Shown here one piece after another: positions 1 through 7,781 of a stretch of DNA of 64,000 bases. This DNA is from Pseudobdellovibrionaceae bacterium (lineage in GTDB: Bacteria > Bdellovibrionota > UBA1018 > UBA6935). Position numbers and translations under genes: made by a program. A model generated the notes under the pieces. That model had not been told where the DNA came from, made no database searches, and was given only the letters and a program-made list of their open reading frames with translations. The number at the start of each line of letters is the position of its first letter. Position 1 is the stretch's first letter. The DNA is taken from contig PBMP01000016.1 in the NCBI GenBank assembly GCA_002722705.1, positions 47,649-111,648 of the forward strand, read 5' to 3'.

Positions 1-1
1 T

Positions 2-1732
2 AAAAATTGGAAAACAACAGGTGAAACTCAAAAATCATTTGAAATTGATGGCCCTCTTTTTATCTCTTCAGAAACAAATCTTTTTTCTGACGGAAACTTT
101 GATTTTTCAGTCAAATTTCATACTCGATCAGGTAAATCTGCGTCCATCGATTCTATCGTAACTGCATGGGAAGAAAGACATTCATATGTTCCTTTAAATG
201 AAAAAGGTTTTGGGACACTCGAAAATGAATGGATTGAAGAATGGGGACCTATTCTTAAAAAAATTAAACAACTGAAAGAGGAAAATAAAAAAATTCCTCT
301 TCCTTTGGCTGCACAAATCCTTTCTCTAAAAAAAGAGTCCTTTGAAGAAAAATTAGATCAAATTAAAGACTCAAAAAACGTGAATCTACCTCACATCAAT
401 GCTCAACTTCGCCCTTATCAGCACGAAGGAGCCCTTTGGCTTCATCGTCTCAAATCCTGGAACCTTGGAGCTCTTCTTGCTGACGATATGGGTTTAGGAA
501 AAACACTTCAGGTCATCACTACTTTAGAACCCAAAAGCTTAATTGTTGTTCCCACTAGTCTTTTAGGAACGTGGGAGGATCAACTAAAAAAATTTAGACC
601 TTCGCTTTCAACCCATATTTATCATGGAAATAATCGAACTTTTGATTTAACAAAAGACGTCATCCTGACTACTTATGGATTATTAAGACGGGAAATAGAC
701 TTAATTCGTGAAACCCAGTGGAAAATAGTCGTATTAGACGAGTCACAAGCAATAAAAAACCCAGAAAGTCAAATTGCTCAATGTGCACATCAAATTCATG
801 CAGACTTTAAAATCGCTATGAGTGGAACTCCGATTGAGAATAAACTTCAGGACTTATGGAGTCAGTTTGAATTTCTAAATCCAGGAATTTTTGGAACTAA
901 AAACGATTTTGAAGAAAATTTTGTAAATCCTATTTCACAAAATTCATCGATTCATCTCAAGCAACTTCAAAAATTGATTCAACCCTTTCTCCTCAGAAGA
1001 ACGAAAAAAGAAGTTGCCAAAGAACTTCCTCCAAAAATTGAACAAACTCATTTATTAGAGTTGAGTGATTATGAAAAACAAGGATACGATGCTTTATTTG
1101 AATCTTCCAAAACTGAAATTTTAAATGCGATTGAAGAAAAGAAACCTCTTTTTTCAATCCTAGAGAAACTTCTTAGACTTCGACAAATCTGTTGTCACCC
1201 CGGACTTATTGATCCAAATTATGTAGGTTCTTCATCAAAAGTAGATCACCTTATAGAACAAGCTGAAATCGCATATTATCAACGAAGCTCAATTTTAATA
1301 TTTTCTCAATGGACTTCTTTTTTAGATCAAATACAAAAATCATTTAAAGAAAAAAATATTGAATGTTTAAGGATTGATGGAACAACAAAAAATCGATCAG
1401 AAATTGTCGAAAAATTTCAAACTTTAGGTACTCCGCAAATACTGCTGATGTCTCTCAAGGCAGGAGGAGTTGGACTAACCTTAACTGCGGCTGATCATGT
1501 TTTTTTAATGGACCCATGGTGGAATCCAGCCGTGGAGCAACAAGCAATGGATCGAGCTCATCGAATTGGACAAGATAAAAAAGTTTTTGTTCATCGACTC
1601 ATCGCAAAAGATTCAATCGAAGAAAAAATCCTACTTCTTCAAGAAGGAAAAAAACATCTATCAGAAGAGCTCATCTCGAAGAACACAAACGCTTCTGTTG
1701 GATTAGAGGACTTAAAAAAACTTTTTCTTTAA
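2..1732 (+). CDS. SNF2-family DEAD/DEAH-box helicase, C-terminal part (5' end outside window)
   Basis: The reading frame is open from the first bases of the window, so the true start lies upstream; 576 residues are visible. The SNF2 core runs from about residue 130 to the end: Walker A GLGKT in [10 protein letters not shown], a DESQ box in place of the usual [17 protein letters not shown], the QICCHP segment, and the helicase-C motifs [10 protein letters not shown] and [11 protein letters not shown]. Family members are ATP-driven DNA translocases that remodel DNA-protein or RNA polymerase complexes. The first ~100 residues look like the end of an SNF2-associated N-terminal region. Its stop overlaps the convergent YchJ-like gene by 4 nt. 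Family is certain; specific role unknown. Confidence 0.93.
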   Translation, partial: KNWKTTGETQKSFEIDGPLFISSETNLFSDGNFDFSVKFHTRSGKSASIDSIVTAWEERHSYVPLNEKGFGTLENEWIEEWGPILKKIKQLKEENKKIPLPLAAQILSLKKESFEEKLDQIKDSKNVNLPHINAQLRPYQHEGALWLHRLKSWNLGALLADDMGLGKTLQVITTLEPKSLIVVPTSLLGTWEDQLKKFRPSLSTHIYHGNNRTFDLTKDVILTTYGLLRREIDLIRETQWKIVVLDESQAIKNPESQIAQCAHQIHADFKIAMSGTPIENKLQDLWSQFEFLNPGIFGTKNDFEENFVNPISQNSSIHLKQLQKLIQPFLLRRTKKEVAKELPPKIEQTHLLELSDYEKQGYDALFESSKTEILNAIEEKKPLFSILEKLLRLRQICCHPGLIDPNYVGSSSKVDHLIEQAEIAYYQRSSILIFSQWTSFLDQIQKSFKEKNIECLRIDGTTKNRSEIVEKFQTLGTPQILLMSLKAGGVGLTLTAADHVFLMDPWWNPAVEQQAMDRAHRIGQDKKVFVHRLIAKDSIEEKILLLQEGKKHLSEELISKNTNASVGLEDLKKLFL

Positions 1733-2217
1733 CCACAACACTTTTTAAATTTTTTACCACTTCCACACGAACAAGGATCATTTCTTCCAATCTTTTCTTC
1801 AGTTCTACGAATCGGAGCGGTAACATTCACTTTTCCATCCATAAAAGACCAGTGGCCTTCTTTGTTTCTTTCGAAAGTCGCCGTTTCATGATGAGACTCT
1901 TCTTTGTCTCCCATTTTATAACGAGCAATAAACTCGACCGTTCCAACCGCATCGCCCTGCTGTCCTTGATCTGTTGAAAGAATCTCAAGGCCTTCCCACT
2001 GGGCTTGATTAGCCCATTCTTTTACCCCTTGCTCATCAAAGTCACCTCTGGATTTCGGATGCAGACTATCAAAAAGATATTTCAGTTCAGAATGCACATA
2101 AGCAGAATAACGAGAACGCATTAACTGCTCAGCTGTTTCTGCAATTTTCTTTCCCTGAATAATCGGCAAACAACAATTCTCATAAGAAGGCCCTAAACCA
2201 CAGCTACATGCACTCAT
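1729..2217 (-). CDS. YchJ-family protein with two SEC-C zinc motifs
   Basis: A 162-residue protein starting MSACSCG and ending with [14 protein letters not shown], a classic SEC-C (Cys-rich zinc-binding) motif; a second CxC...CC motif is at the N-terminus. The middle part (MRSRYSAYV, then FIARY) fits the YchJ/UPF0225 family, whose NTF2-like domain sits between two SEC-C motifs. Biochemical function is not established. An upstream in-frame start exists, but AAGGAG lies just before the ATG at 2217 and the homologous region begins there. It starts 1 nt after the preceding minus-strand gene ends, so the two are probably co-transcribed. Confidence 0.88.
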   Translation of the reverse strand: MSACSCGLGPSYENCCLPIIQGKKIAETAEQLMRSRYSAYVHSELKYLFDSLHPKSRGDFDEQGVKEWANQAQWEGLEILSTDQGQQGDAVGTVEFIARYKMGDKEESHHETATFERNKEGHWSFMDGKVNVTAPIRRTEEKIGRNDPCSCGSGKKFKKCCG

Positions 2218-2218
2218 T

Positions 2219-3028
2219 TTAATCTCCTTGTTCTTTTTGAAATTTAAACCCAAGGACACTCTGTGTCCACTCAGAAGAAACAGTTTTTCCAATTCGATGA
2301 TCTAAAAGATCAAATTCAGGTGGGTCCCAATTATTTTTAAGACAAACTTTCTCATAATAATATTTCCGAGAGACATTCAAAGGAAGAACTCCATGAAATG
2401 TTTCACCCCATAAAGGAAAACGACATAAATGCACAAGCAAGGCGACTGCTTGGTCACGATCAATTAAATTAACTGAGGCAAACGGTCTGGGAACGTTCTT
2501 TTTTCCACTCAAACTCTTTGCGGGTTGACGATCTCCTCCAAACAGCCCCCCTAGCCTTACGACCATTGAATCTTTGAAATTTTTTTTTCGTAAGCTCTTT
2601 TCAACTTCATAGAGTGCTTTTCCAGAGTCACTTTCTGGATGACAAGCACTGTGCTCATCAACAGCTCCGCAGTCTTCTCCCAATACTGAAGTTGAACTCA
2701 CATAAATGAATCGTCGACTTTTGATCTTGCTTAGAACTTCTTTCAATTGACTTAACGGAAAACTAACTCCGTTTTTTGAAACCCGCGGAGGGACCATCAT
2801 CACAAATAAATCGGAATCCCAAAGCTTTCGGTCTTCTCCTTGCCAATGAGGACTCAAAGTCCCCACACTAACATCAACACCAAGAGATTGAAGCTCTTCT
2901 TTTTTTTCTACTCGAGTCGTAGAGCCTCGAACAACAAATCCATGTTGAATCAAAGCCTGTGCCAGAGGAGTGCCAAGCCAGCCACACCCTATGATTGAGA
3001 TCGTATGAGTTGATTGCATTTCTTGCAT
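2219..3028 (-). CDS. NAD(P)-dependent SDR/epimerase-like enzyme (YeeZ-type)
   Basis: About 270 residues. The N-terminal Rossmann glycine motif is [12 protein letters not shown], followed by a short extended-SDR-like fold with YVSSTSVLG (the beta-strand ahead of the usual catalytic Tyr region) and [12 protein letters not shown]. This pattern fits the YeeZ-like NAD(P)-dependent epimerase/dehydratase family; the substrate is unknown. A TTG start at 3055 is possible, but ATG codons at 3028 or 3019 place the start a few residues before the Rossmann strand, as is usual. It is the first gene of a two-gene minus-strand unit with the YchJ-like gene. Confidence 0.8.
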   Translation of the reverse strand: MQEMQSTHTISIIGCGWLGTPLAQALIQHGFVVRGSTTRVEKKEELQSLGVDVSVGTLSPHWQGEDRKLWDSDLFVMMVPPRVSKNGVSFPLSQLKEVLSKIKSRRFIYVSSTSVLGEDCGAVDEHSACHPESDSGKALYEVEKSLRKKNFKDSMVVRLGGLFGGDRQPAKSLSGKKNVPRPFASVNLIDRDQAVALLVHLCRFPLWGETFHGVLPLNVSRKYYYEKVCLKNNWDPPEFDLLDHRIGKTVSSEWTQSVLGFKFQKEQGD

Positions 3029-3226
3029 TATTGACAGGACTCTCAGAAGATACAACTATTTTTTCGCTTTGCGAAAAAATTAATCGAAACAAAAAACCTC
3101 TTTTTCTCCGTATATCTTCAATTTAAATCAAACAAAAAAAATTTTTAAACCAAACTGAATAAGTTTTCTTGTAGTTCTAATAAAAGAAGATACGGTTCAT
3201 AAAAACCCTTTTCGATAGGAAACCAT

Positions 3227-3832
3227 ATGAATATTCGAAACTTAGTGAATCGACTCTCGGCTTTTTCTCTTATACTTTTTTCATTTTCTGCATCTGCGGG
3301 AAATGTATGGGAAGGATATGAGTATTTGATGAGCCTACCCAGAGAGTACAAAGACTTTGGCTCGGTCTGCGAAGAAATTGCAACTCAAGAAATCAAAGAA
3401 GACTATCCTTCTGACCGTTATGAAGTCACTGGAAATTTAGTCTATCAAAACTCTCAAAGAACAATTGGCGAACTTGACATCGTTGTCTTAAGAAAAGAAG
3501 ACAAAGAAGCAGTTGTGATTGGTGAAGTGAAGTGTTGGAAAAAATTAAGCCAAGGAAGAAGTAAAGCGCTAAGACAACTAGAGCGTTTTAGAAACACGAT
3601 TCTTTCAGGGCGTCCCATTCGTATTTTTCATGCTTTTGAGAAAAAACGACTATTTGAAACGGATCAATTCGATGAAGCGCCTCGCTACATCACCGTCTCT
3701 CAAAAAGGTGGCCGCTCAGAAGGATATGATCGTGAAATTCGCTTTTCTCATGAGGAAATGAGAAGACTTTATCGAGTCATTCGAGAATGTCGCGGCGGAC
3801 ATCGATGTCCAAAAAGCGAAAAAGACATATAA
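3227..3832 (+). CDS. Secreted PD-(D/E)XK nuclease-like protein
   Basis: 201 residues with a clear signal peptide (hydrophobic stretch, probable cleavage after SASA at residue ~24). The core resembles the YraN/UPF0102-type restriction-endonuclease fold: GELDIVV with Asp84, then VIGEVKCWKK with Glu100 and Lys102, the spacing expected for a D...ExK metal site. Conserved Glu residues sit in the preceding helix (VCEEIATQE). Seen: export signal and motif. Inferred: a periplasmic or secreted DNase. AGGAAA precedes the ATG. It is monocistronic, ending in a strong terminator. It could instead be an inactive fold relative. Confidence 0.6.
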   Translation: MNIRNLVNRLSAFSLILFSFSASAGNVWEGYEYLMSLPREYKDFGSVCEEIATQEIKEDYPSDRYEVTGNLVYQNSQRTIGELDIVVLRKEDKEAVVIGEVKCWKKLSQGRSKALRQLERFRNTILSGRPIRIFHAFEKKRLFETDQFDEAPRYITVSQKGGRSEGYDREIRFSHEEMRRLYRVIRECRGGHRCPKSEKDI

Positions 3833-3860
3833 GCGCGTATTAAAATTAAATTTACCTCAA

Positions 3861-3893
3861 AGCTCCAAGATTTACTCTTGGGGCTTTTTTTTT
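3861..3893 (+). terminator. Rho-independent terminator after the nuclease-like gene
   Basis: AGCTCCAAGA pairs with TCTTGGGGCT (10 bp, one G-T wobble) across a TTTAC loop and is followed by a run of T. It lies 29 nt after the stop codon at 3832 and before the ndh start. Confidence 0.85.
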
Positions 3894-3920
3894 GACCCAC
3901 AAATAAGTTAGTTTAAAGAG

Positions 3921-5210
3921 ATGAAAAAAAAGGTCATCATTATTGGTGGTGGATTCGCCGGTTTAGCTGCTGCACAGCGACTTTCAAATCAAAAAAATAT
4001 CTCTGTTACTCTCATTGATCGAAGAAATCACCATCTTTTTCAACCCCTACTCTATCAAGTTGCAATGGCAGGACTTAACCCTTCAGATATCTCTGTTCCG
4101 TTACGAAAACTTTTTTCTCGATCAAAGAACATAACAACATTGATGGCGGAAATCGAAACAATAGACTTAGAACAAAACAAAATTCTCATGGACGAGCAAT
4201 GGAAACCTTACGACTATCTCATCGTTGCTTGTGGATCTAAACATTTTTATTTTGGAAAAAATGAATGGGAGGAAGTAGCTCCAGGACTCAAAACAATCGA
4301 ACAAGCAACTGAAATTCGAAGACGTGTCCTTCTTGCATTTGAACTTGCAGAAAAAGAAACTGATGAAGAACAAAAAAAAGCACTTCTCACTTTCGTAATT
4401 ATTGGTGGAGGACCTACAGGTATCGAATTAGCTGGATCTATAGCAGAGATGACTAGATACACGCTTTACAAAGATTATAAAAAGATTGATTTAAAAAAAA
4501 CAAGAGTTGTTCTCGTAGAAGCAGGTAATCGAATTTTAAAAGCATTTCCAGAAAAACTTTCCCAAAAAGCAAAAAAAGACCTCCAAAACCTCGGCGTTGA
4601 GATCATCTTAGGTACAAGAGCATCCAATCTCACTTCGAAAGGAATTCAAATCGGTGATCAAACATTAAAATCTTATACACTGATTTGGGCAGCGGGAGTG
4701 AAACCCGCAAAAATTACAGAGAAACTCAATTCTCCTCTCCTCCCTGACGGACGAGTAAAAGTAACTCAGCATCTCACTCTACCTAAGAATGATTCTGTTT
4801 TTGTTCTCGGAGATCAGGCTGCTTGTTTTAATAAAACACAAAACGACTACCTTCCAGGGCTAGCTCCTGTTGCGATTCAACAAGGAAAATATGCTGCAAG
4901 AACAATTTTAAACGACTTAAAAGGAAAAAACAGAAAACCTTTTTGCTATGTCGATAAAGGAATGATGGCAACCATTGGAAGATCTAAAGCAGTAGTACAG
5001 ACAGGAAAACTCCAATTTACGGGTTTATTTGCATGGGTTACATGGGTAGTGGTTCATATTGCATACCTCGTCCGTTTTAAAAATCGAGTTTTTGTTATTC
5101 TTCAATGGGCATGGTCTTACTTCAAGTTTGGAAGTGGAGCGAGATTAATCGTCCATAAAACATGGAAATTTTATTCTGGAGAAAAAATTCCAATTTCAAA
5201 AAAAGACTAA
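3921..5210 (+). CDS. ndh: Type II NADH dehydrogenase (NADH:quinone oxidoreductase)
   Basis: 429 residues. Two dinucleotide-binding motifs are visible: IIGGGFAGLAAA at the N-terminus (FAD) and IIGGGPTGIELAG near residue 160 (NADH). HHLFQPLLYQVA and the FVLGDQAA motif near residue 295 are typical of NDH-2. The C-terminus has a hydrophobic/amphipathic segment (WVVVHIAYLVRF) fitting monotopic membrane attachment. NDH-2 passes electrons from NADH to quinone without pumping protons. Its position after a terminator suggests its own promoter. Convergent with the Nudix gene 8 nt downstream. Confidence 0.93.
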   Translation: MKKKVIIIGGGFAGLAAAQRLSNQKNISVTLIDRRNHHLFQPLLYQVAMAGLNPSDISVPLRKLFSRSKNITTLMAEIETIDLEQNKILMDEQWKPYDYLIVACGSKHFYFGKNEWEEVAPGLKTIEQATEIRRRVLLAFELAEKETDEEQKKALLTFVIIGGGPTGIELAGSIAEMTRYTLYKDYKKIDLKKTRVVLVEAGNRILKAFPEKLSQKAKKDLQNLGVEIILGTRASNLTSKGIQIGDQTLKSYTLIWAAGVKPAKITEKLNSPLLPDGRVKVTQHLTLPKNDSVFVLGDQAACFNKTQNDYLPGLAPVAIQQGKYAARTILNDLKGKNRKPFCYVDKGMMATIGRSKAVVQTGKLQFTGLFAWVTWVVVHIAYLVRFKNRVFVILQWAWSYFKFGSGARLIVHKTWKFYSGEKIPISKKD

Positions 5211-5217
5211 ATGTTCT

Positions 5218-5724
5218 CTACCCTCCAAAACCACTATCGTCAGTGTCTTGAATGTATGGATGAGAAATTTGCGCAAGTCTTTGAGAAGATTCTAAAGCCA
5301 TTTGAATAAACATTCGTGTCAAAGGACGAACATCTTCACTATGTAACGCTTTCTGAACTTCCCAAAACTGAGCACAGATGAGCTCTGTTGGATCCCAACT
5401 CAGCGAAAGGTTTGAAATGGGCTCAGAGCGTTGAAGTGCTAGCTCAAAAACCTGATAAAGATTAGCTTTTCCCATCTCCTGTTTTCGGTGGCGAACAGCA
5501 ACCAAACTCATCACACGAGTATCAATACCCGTTTCCTCTTTGGTTTCTCTCACCGCGGTTTCTTCAGGATGCTCCCCTTGCTCAACCATTCCTCCGGGTA
5601 AAATCCACGCTCCTTTTGCTTTTCCGTAGTTTAATTGAACTAAAAGAACATGATCTTCGTGAATCAGAATACCTCCTGCCCCTAAAGTCGCATGAGCAAT
5701 GTTCTGACTATGCACGCTCCACAC
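5218..5724 (-). CDS. Nudix hydrolase
   Basis: 168 residues containing a complete Nudix box: G-x5-E-x7-RE-x2-EE-x-G, seen as GMVEQGE...RETKEETGI near residues 45-67. Nudix enzymes hydrolyse nucleoside diphosphates linked to another moiety; the substrate cannot be told from sequence. The start is uncertain: GTG codons at 5724 and 5715 are both usable and both lie inside the end of hemJ, giving an overlap of up to 17 nt. It is the last gene of a tightly packed three-gene operon. Confidence 0.85.
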   Translation of the reverse strand: MWSVHSQNIAHATLGAGGILIHEDHVLLVQLNYGKAKGAWILPGGMVEQGEHPEETAVRETKEETGIDTRVMSLVAVRHRKQEMGKANLYQVFELALQRSEPISNLSLSWDPTELICAQFWEVQKALHSEDVRPLTRMFIQMALESSQRLAQISHPYIQDTDDSGFGG

Positions 5725-6244
5725 CTTTCATTTTTCTTTTACGAATTCCTATCATTGAAAAAATCAAAACCGCCAAAAGAAGAAAGACTGCCCAGCCATA
5801 GAGAAAAGATATCGTTTTCTTCGTTACCGCCAATAAAATAATTCCAACTAAGAAAAAAGTAGCGACCTCATTCCAAAGTCTTAACGTCTGAGAAGAAAGA
5901 GGAGCAACCCGGAGCGCCAGTCTCTTTCTTAGGTGACCACAATAAAAATGATAACTAAACAAGCCCACCAATAACCCCACCTTGACATGAAACCAAGGAA
6001 ACATCCACGCTTGAACCATCATCATCAAAACCAAACCTGCAACAAGTGTAATGATCATTGAAGGAACGGTGATTCCATACCACAATCGTTTCTCCATCAA
6101 CTCAAACTGCGGAACTAAAACGTCTGACTCATTTTTAGGTCGAGAGAACGCTTCGACATGGTAGATGTAAAGTCGCACAATATAAAAAAGACCTGCAAAC
6201 CAACAAACAACTCCAATTAAATGAAGTGCTTTCCAGTAAATCAC
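5708..6244 (-). CDS. hemJ: HemJ-like protoporphyrinogen oxidase, CopD/UPF0093 family
   Basis: 178 residues, integral membrane protein with four or five hydrophobic helices. The N-terminus WKALHLIGVVCWFAGLFY with a conserved His and Trp, followed by RLYIYH, is the signature of HemJ, the oxygen-independent protoporphyrinogen IX oxidase of haem synthesis in many Gram-negatives. GTG start overlaps the TGA of the upstream gene (GTGA), indicating translational coupling. Confidence 0.82.
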   Translation of the reverse strand: MIYWKALHLIGVVCWFAGLFYIVRLYIYHVEAFSRPKNESDVLVPQFELMEKRLWYGITVPSMIITLVAGLVLMMMVQAWMFPWFHVKVGLLVGLFSYHFYCGHLRKRLALRVAPLSSQTLRLWNEVATFFLVGIILLAVTKKTISFLYGWAVFLLLAVLIFSMIGIRKRKMKGVERA

Positions 6245-6933
6245 TTACTTTCCTCCCCTAAGTTTAAATTAGCCGGAACCGCAATTTGTATTTTTTTGGG
6301 TAACGGGAGTTTTAATTTTTTCATTATTTCAACAAATTCAGATTCGGAATTTTCTAACTTCAGTCTTGGATTATTTCTTTTTTGGTCACCAATAGTACTT
6401 GAAGTTCGTCCCTGATAATCGTGAGCAGGAAAAACAAGGGTCTCATCTGGAAGAGAAAAAATTTTTTCTCTCACACTATGAAACAAAGTGTGCGCGTTTC
6501 CCTCTTGAAAATCTGTTCTTCCACAGCCTTGAATTAATAATGCATCCCCAGTAAAAATACGATCATGGCTACAGTAACTGACACAGCCAGAAGTATGTCC
6601 TGGAGTCATTCGTACCTCGAGAGAAATTCCATCAAATTCTAATCTATCATTCTCTTCAAACAAGCGATCCGCTTGAGCAACCTGAGTAGCCACTCCTAAA
6701 CCAACTTTTGCTCCTGTTTCTTTCTTTAAGCGTGATGCCGAAGTAATATGATCTGCATGGATGTGAGTCTCTAAAACCCATTGAAGTGACCATTGGTATT
6801 GATGTAAAAGAGCCAAATCACGATCAAAACACTCTAGAACTGGATCTATAATCACACAATTCCCTGTTTTTTCGTTTCCTAGTAAATACGTATACGTAGA
6901 GCTTTGCTCATCAAAAAGTTGTTTAAAAATCAC
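6241..6933 (-). CDS. ETHE1-type MBL-fold persulfide dioxygenase
   Basis: 230 residues. Metallo-beta-lactamase fold motifs: THIHADH near residue 58, TPGHTSGCVSY, FTGDALLIQGCGRTDFQ and FPAHDYQGR. The GCGRTDFQ and HDYQGR segments are those of ETHE1/persulfide dioxygenases, which oxidise glutathione persulfide to sulfite using mononuclear iron. No rhodanese domain is fused. First gene of the operon with hemJ and the Nudix gene; divergent from the small membrane protein at 6988. Confidence 0.85.
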   Translation of the reverse strand: MIFKQLFDEQSSTYTYLLGNEKTGNCVIIDPVLECFDRDLALLHQYQWSLQWVLETHIHADHITSASRLKKETGAKVGLGVATQVAQADRLFEENDRLEFDGISLEVRMTPGHTSGCVSYCSHDRIFTGDALLIQGCGRTDFQEGNAHTLFHSVREKIFSLPDETLVFPAHDYQGRTSSTIGDQKRNNPRLKLENSESEFVEIMKKLKLPLPKKIQIAVPANLNLGEESK

Positions 6934-6952
6934 ACTTATTTCTATCGTGAAG

Positions 6953-6980
6953 TTGACATAGAGTCCAGAATTCCCATAGT
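6953..6980 (+). promoter_or_regulatory. Candidate sigma-70-type promoter, nearly leaderless
   Basis: TTGACA at 6953-6958, 16 nt spacer, CATAGT at 6975-6980. The likely transcription start falls at or just before the ATG at 6988, and no Shine-Dalgarno sequence is seen, so the mRNA may be leaderless. Pattern match by eye only. Confidence 0.4.
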
Positions 6981-6987
6981 TAGAGTC

Positions 6988-7263
6988 ATGAAAACAAACT
7001 CTCAGTGGAAAAACTACCTTCCTGCAGCCGGATTTTTCTTTGTTGCATGGTTCTTTATGGCGTTCCCGGCTTTTGCGGCATTTTTACTTTCAGCTGCTTT
7101 TATCTTTATGGGTGTTGTATACGCTTCACTTGTTAAAAAAATTCATGATGCTCGTAAATATCAATCGCAGTACGACCACTTTCATCATGATGAACCGAAT
7201 TTTAAAAATGTAACGATTCGAATGTTCAAACAAGGTGGACGTTGGACACATTTTGACTCCTAG
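6988..7263 (+). CDS. Small membrane protein of unknown function
   Basis: 91 residues from the ATG at 6988; an upstream in-frame start at 6904 would run back into the divergent dioxygenase gene and is less likely. A long hydrophobic stretch (residues ~12-50, rich in Phe and Ala) forms two membrane helices or one hairpin, followed by a charged, His-rich tail (HFHHDEPNF). No family recognised. A TTGACA promoter lies directly upstream. Confidence 0.65.
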   Translation: MKTNSQWKNYLPAAGFFFVAWFFMAFPAFAAFLLSAAFIFMGVVYASLVKKIHDARKYQSQYDHFHHDEPNFKNVTIRMFKQGGRWTHFDS

Positions 7264-7328
7264 CTTTTAAGAGACTTGAGTCATTTTTTTAGACACGTAT
7301 CAAAAGTCTCTGTAAACTAAGAGACAGC

Positions 7329-7616
7329 ATGAAAATTAAAACAAAAGACTATCTCCTTGCAGGAGATGTCCAAATTCCTCCAGGGGAGTACATGGTCAGT
7401 CTGCGCTCCGACATTCGTCAAATGACGCTCTCAGGAGGTGGAATGGACTATAAGATCCCTGCAGTCAAAAGACCGAGTAAAAAAATCAGAAAAACAACCG
7501 ATATTCAATTCTATCCCTCCGGGGGACCAAACTTTAGTCTCCTCATTAAAACCCCAAAGAACGGAGAATGGATCTCCCAGCTCAAATTAAGTAATCGAGC
7601 CGACAAAAAAGACTGA
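7329..7616 (+). CDS. Hypothetical protein, 95 aa
   Basis: Basic soluble protein without signal peptide or membrane segment. Alternating hydrophobic residues suggest a small beta-rich fold (YMVSLRSDI, FSLLIKT). An AAGAGA ribosome-binding-like sequence precedes the ATG. Codon use matches the neighbours. No family recognised. An inverted repeat (AGAGACTT at 7270-7277 with AAGTCTCT at 7304-7311) separates it from the small membrane protein gene upstream. Confidence 0.6.
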   Translation: MKIKTKDYLLAGDVQIPPGEYMVSLRSDIRQMTLSGGGMDYKIPAVKRPSKKIRKTTDIQFYPSGGPNFSLLIKTPKNGEWISQLKLSNRADKKD

Positions 7617-7667
7617 TTTTTGACAGTCAACTGAGAAAATTGTAAGAATAAGGTGAGCGGGGGCTCT

Positions 7668-7781
7668 ATGAACTTGATAGAAAGGGTACAACAAAATATG
7701 CATGCACATCGGATTCACTATTTGGCCGTTATCGCAGTCCTTACCGTTTTAATTGGAAGTCGAATCATCCCTCACCTCTAA
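7668..7781 (+). CDS. Small single-pass membrane protein, 37 aa
   Basis: ATG at 7668 opens a 37-codon frame ending TAA at 7781. The N-terminal third is polar and basic (MNLIERVQQNMHAHRIH); the rest is one hydrophobic segment (YLAVIAVLTVLIGS) followed by RIIPHL. This one-helix plan with inside-positive charge is typical of real small membrane proteins. A G-rich tract (GAGCGGGGG) lies just upstream as a possible ribosome-binding site. Its stop overlaps the end of the convergent 815-residue protein gene by 4 nt. Short length keeps confidence moderate. Confidence 0.5.
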   Translation: MNLIERVQQNMHAHRIHYLAVIAVLTVLIGSRIIPHL

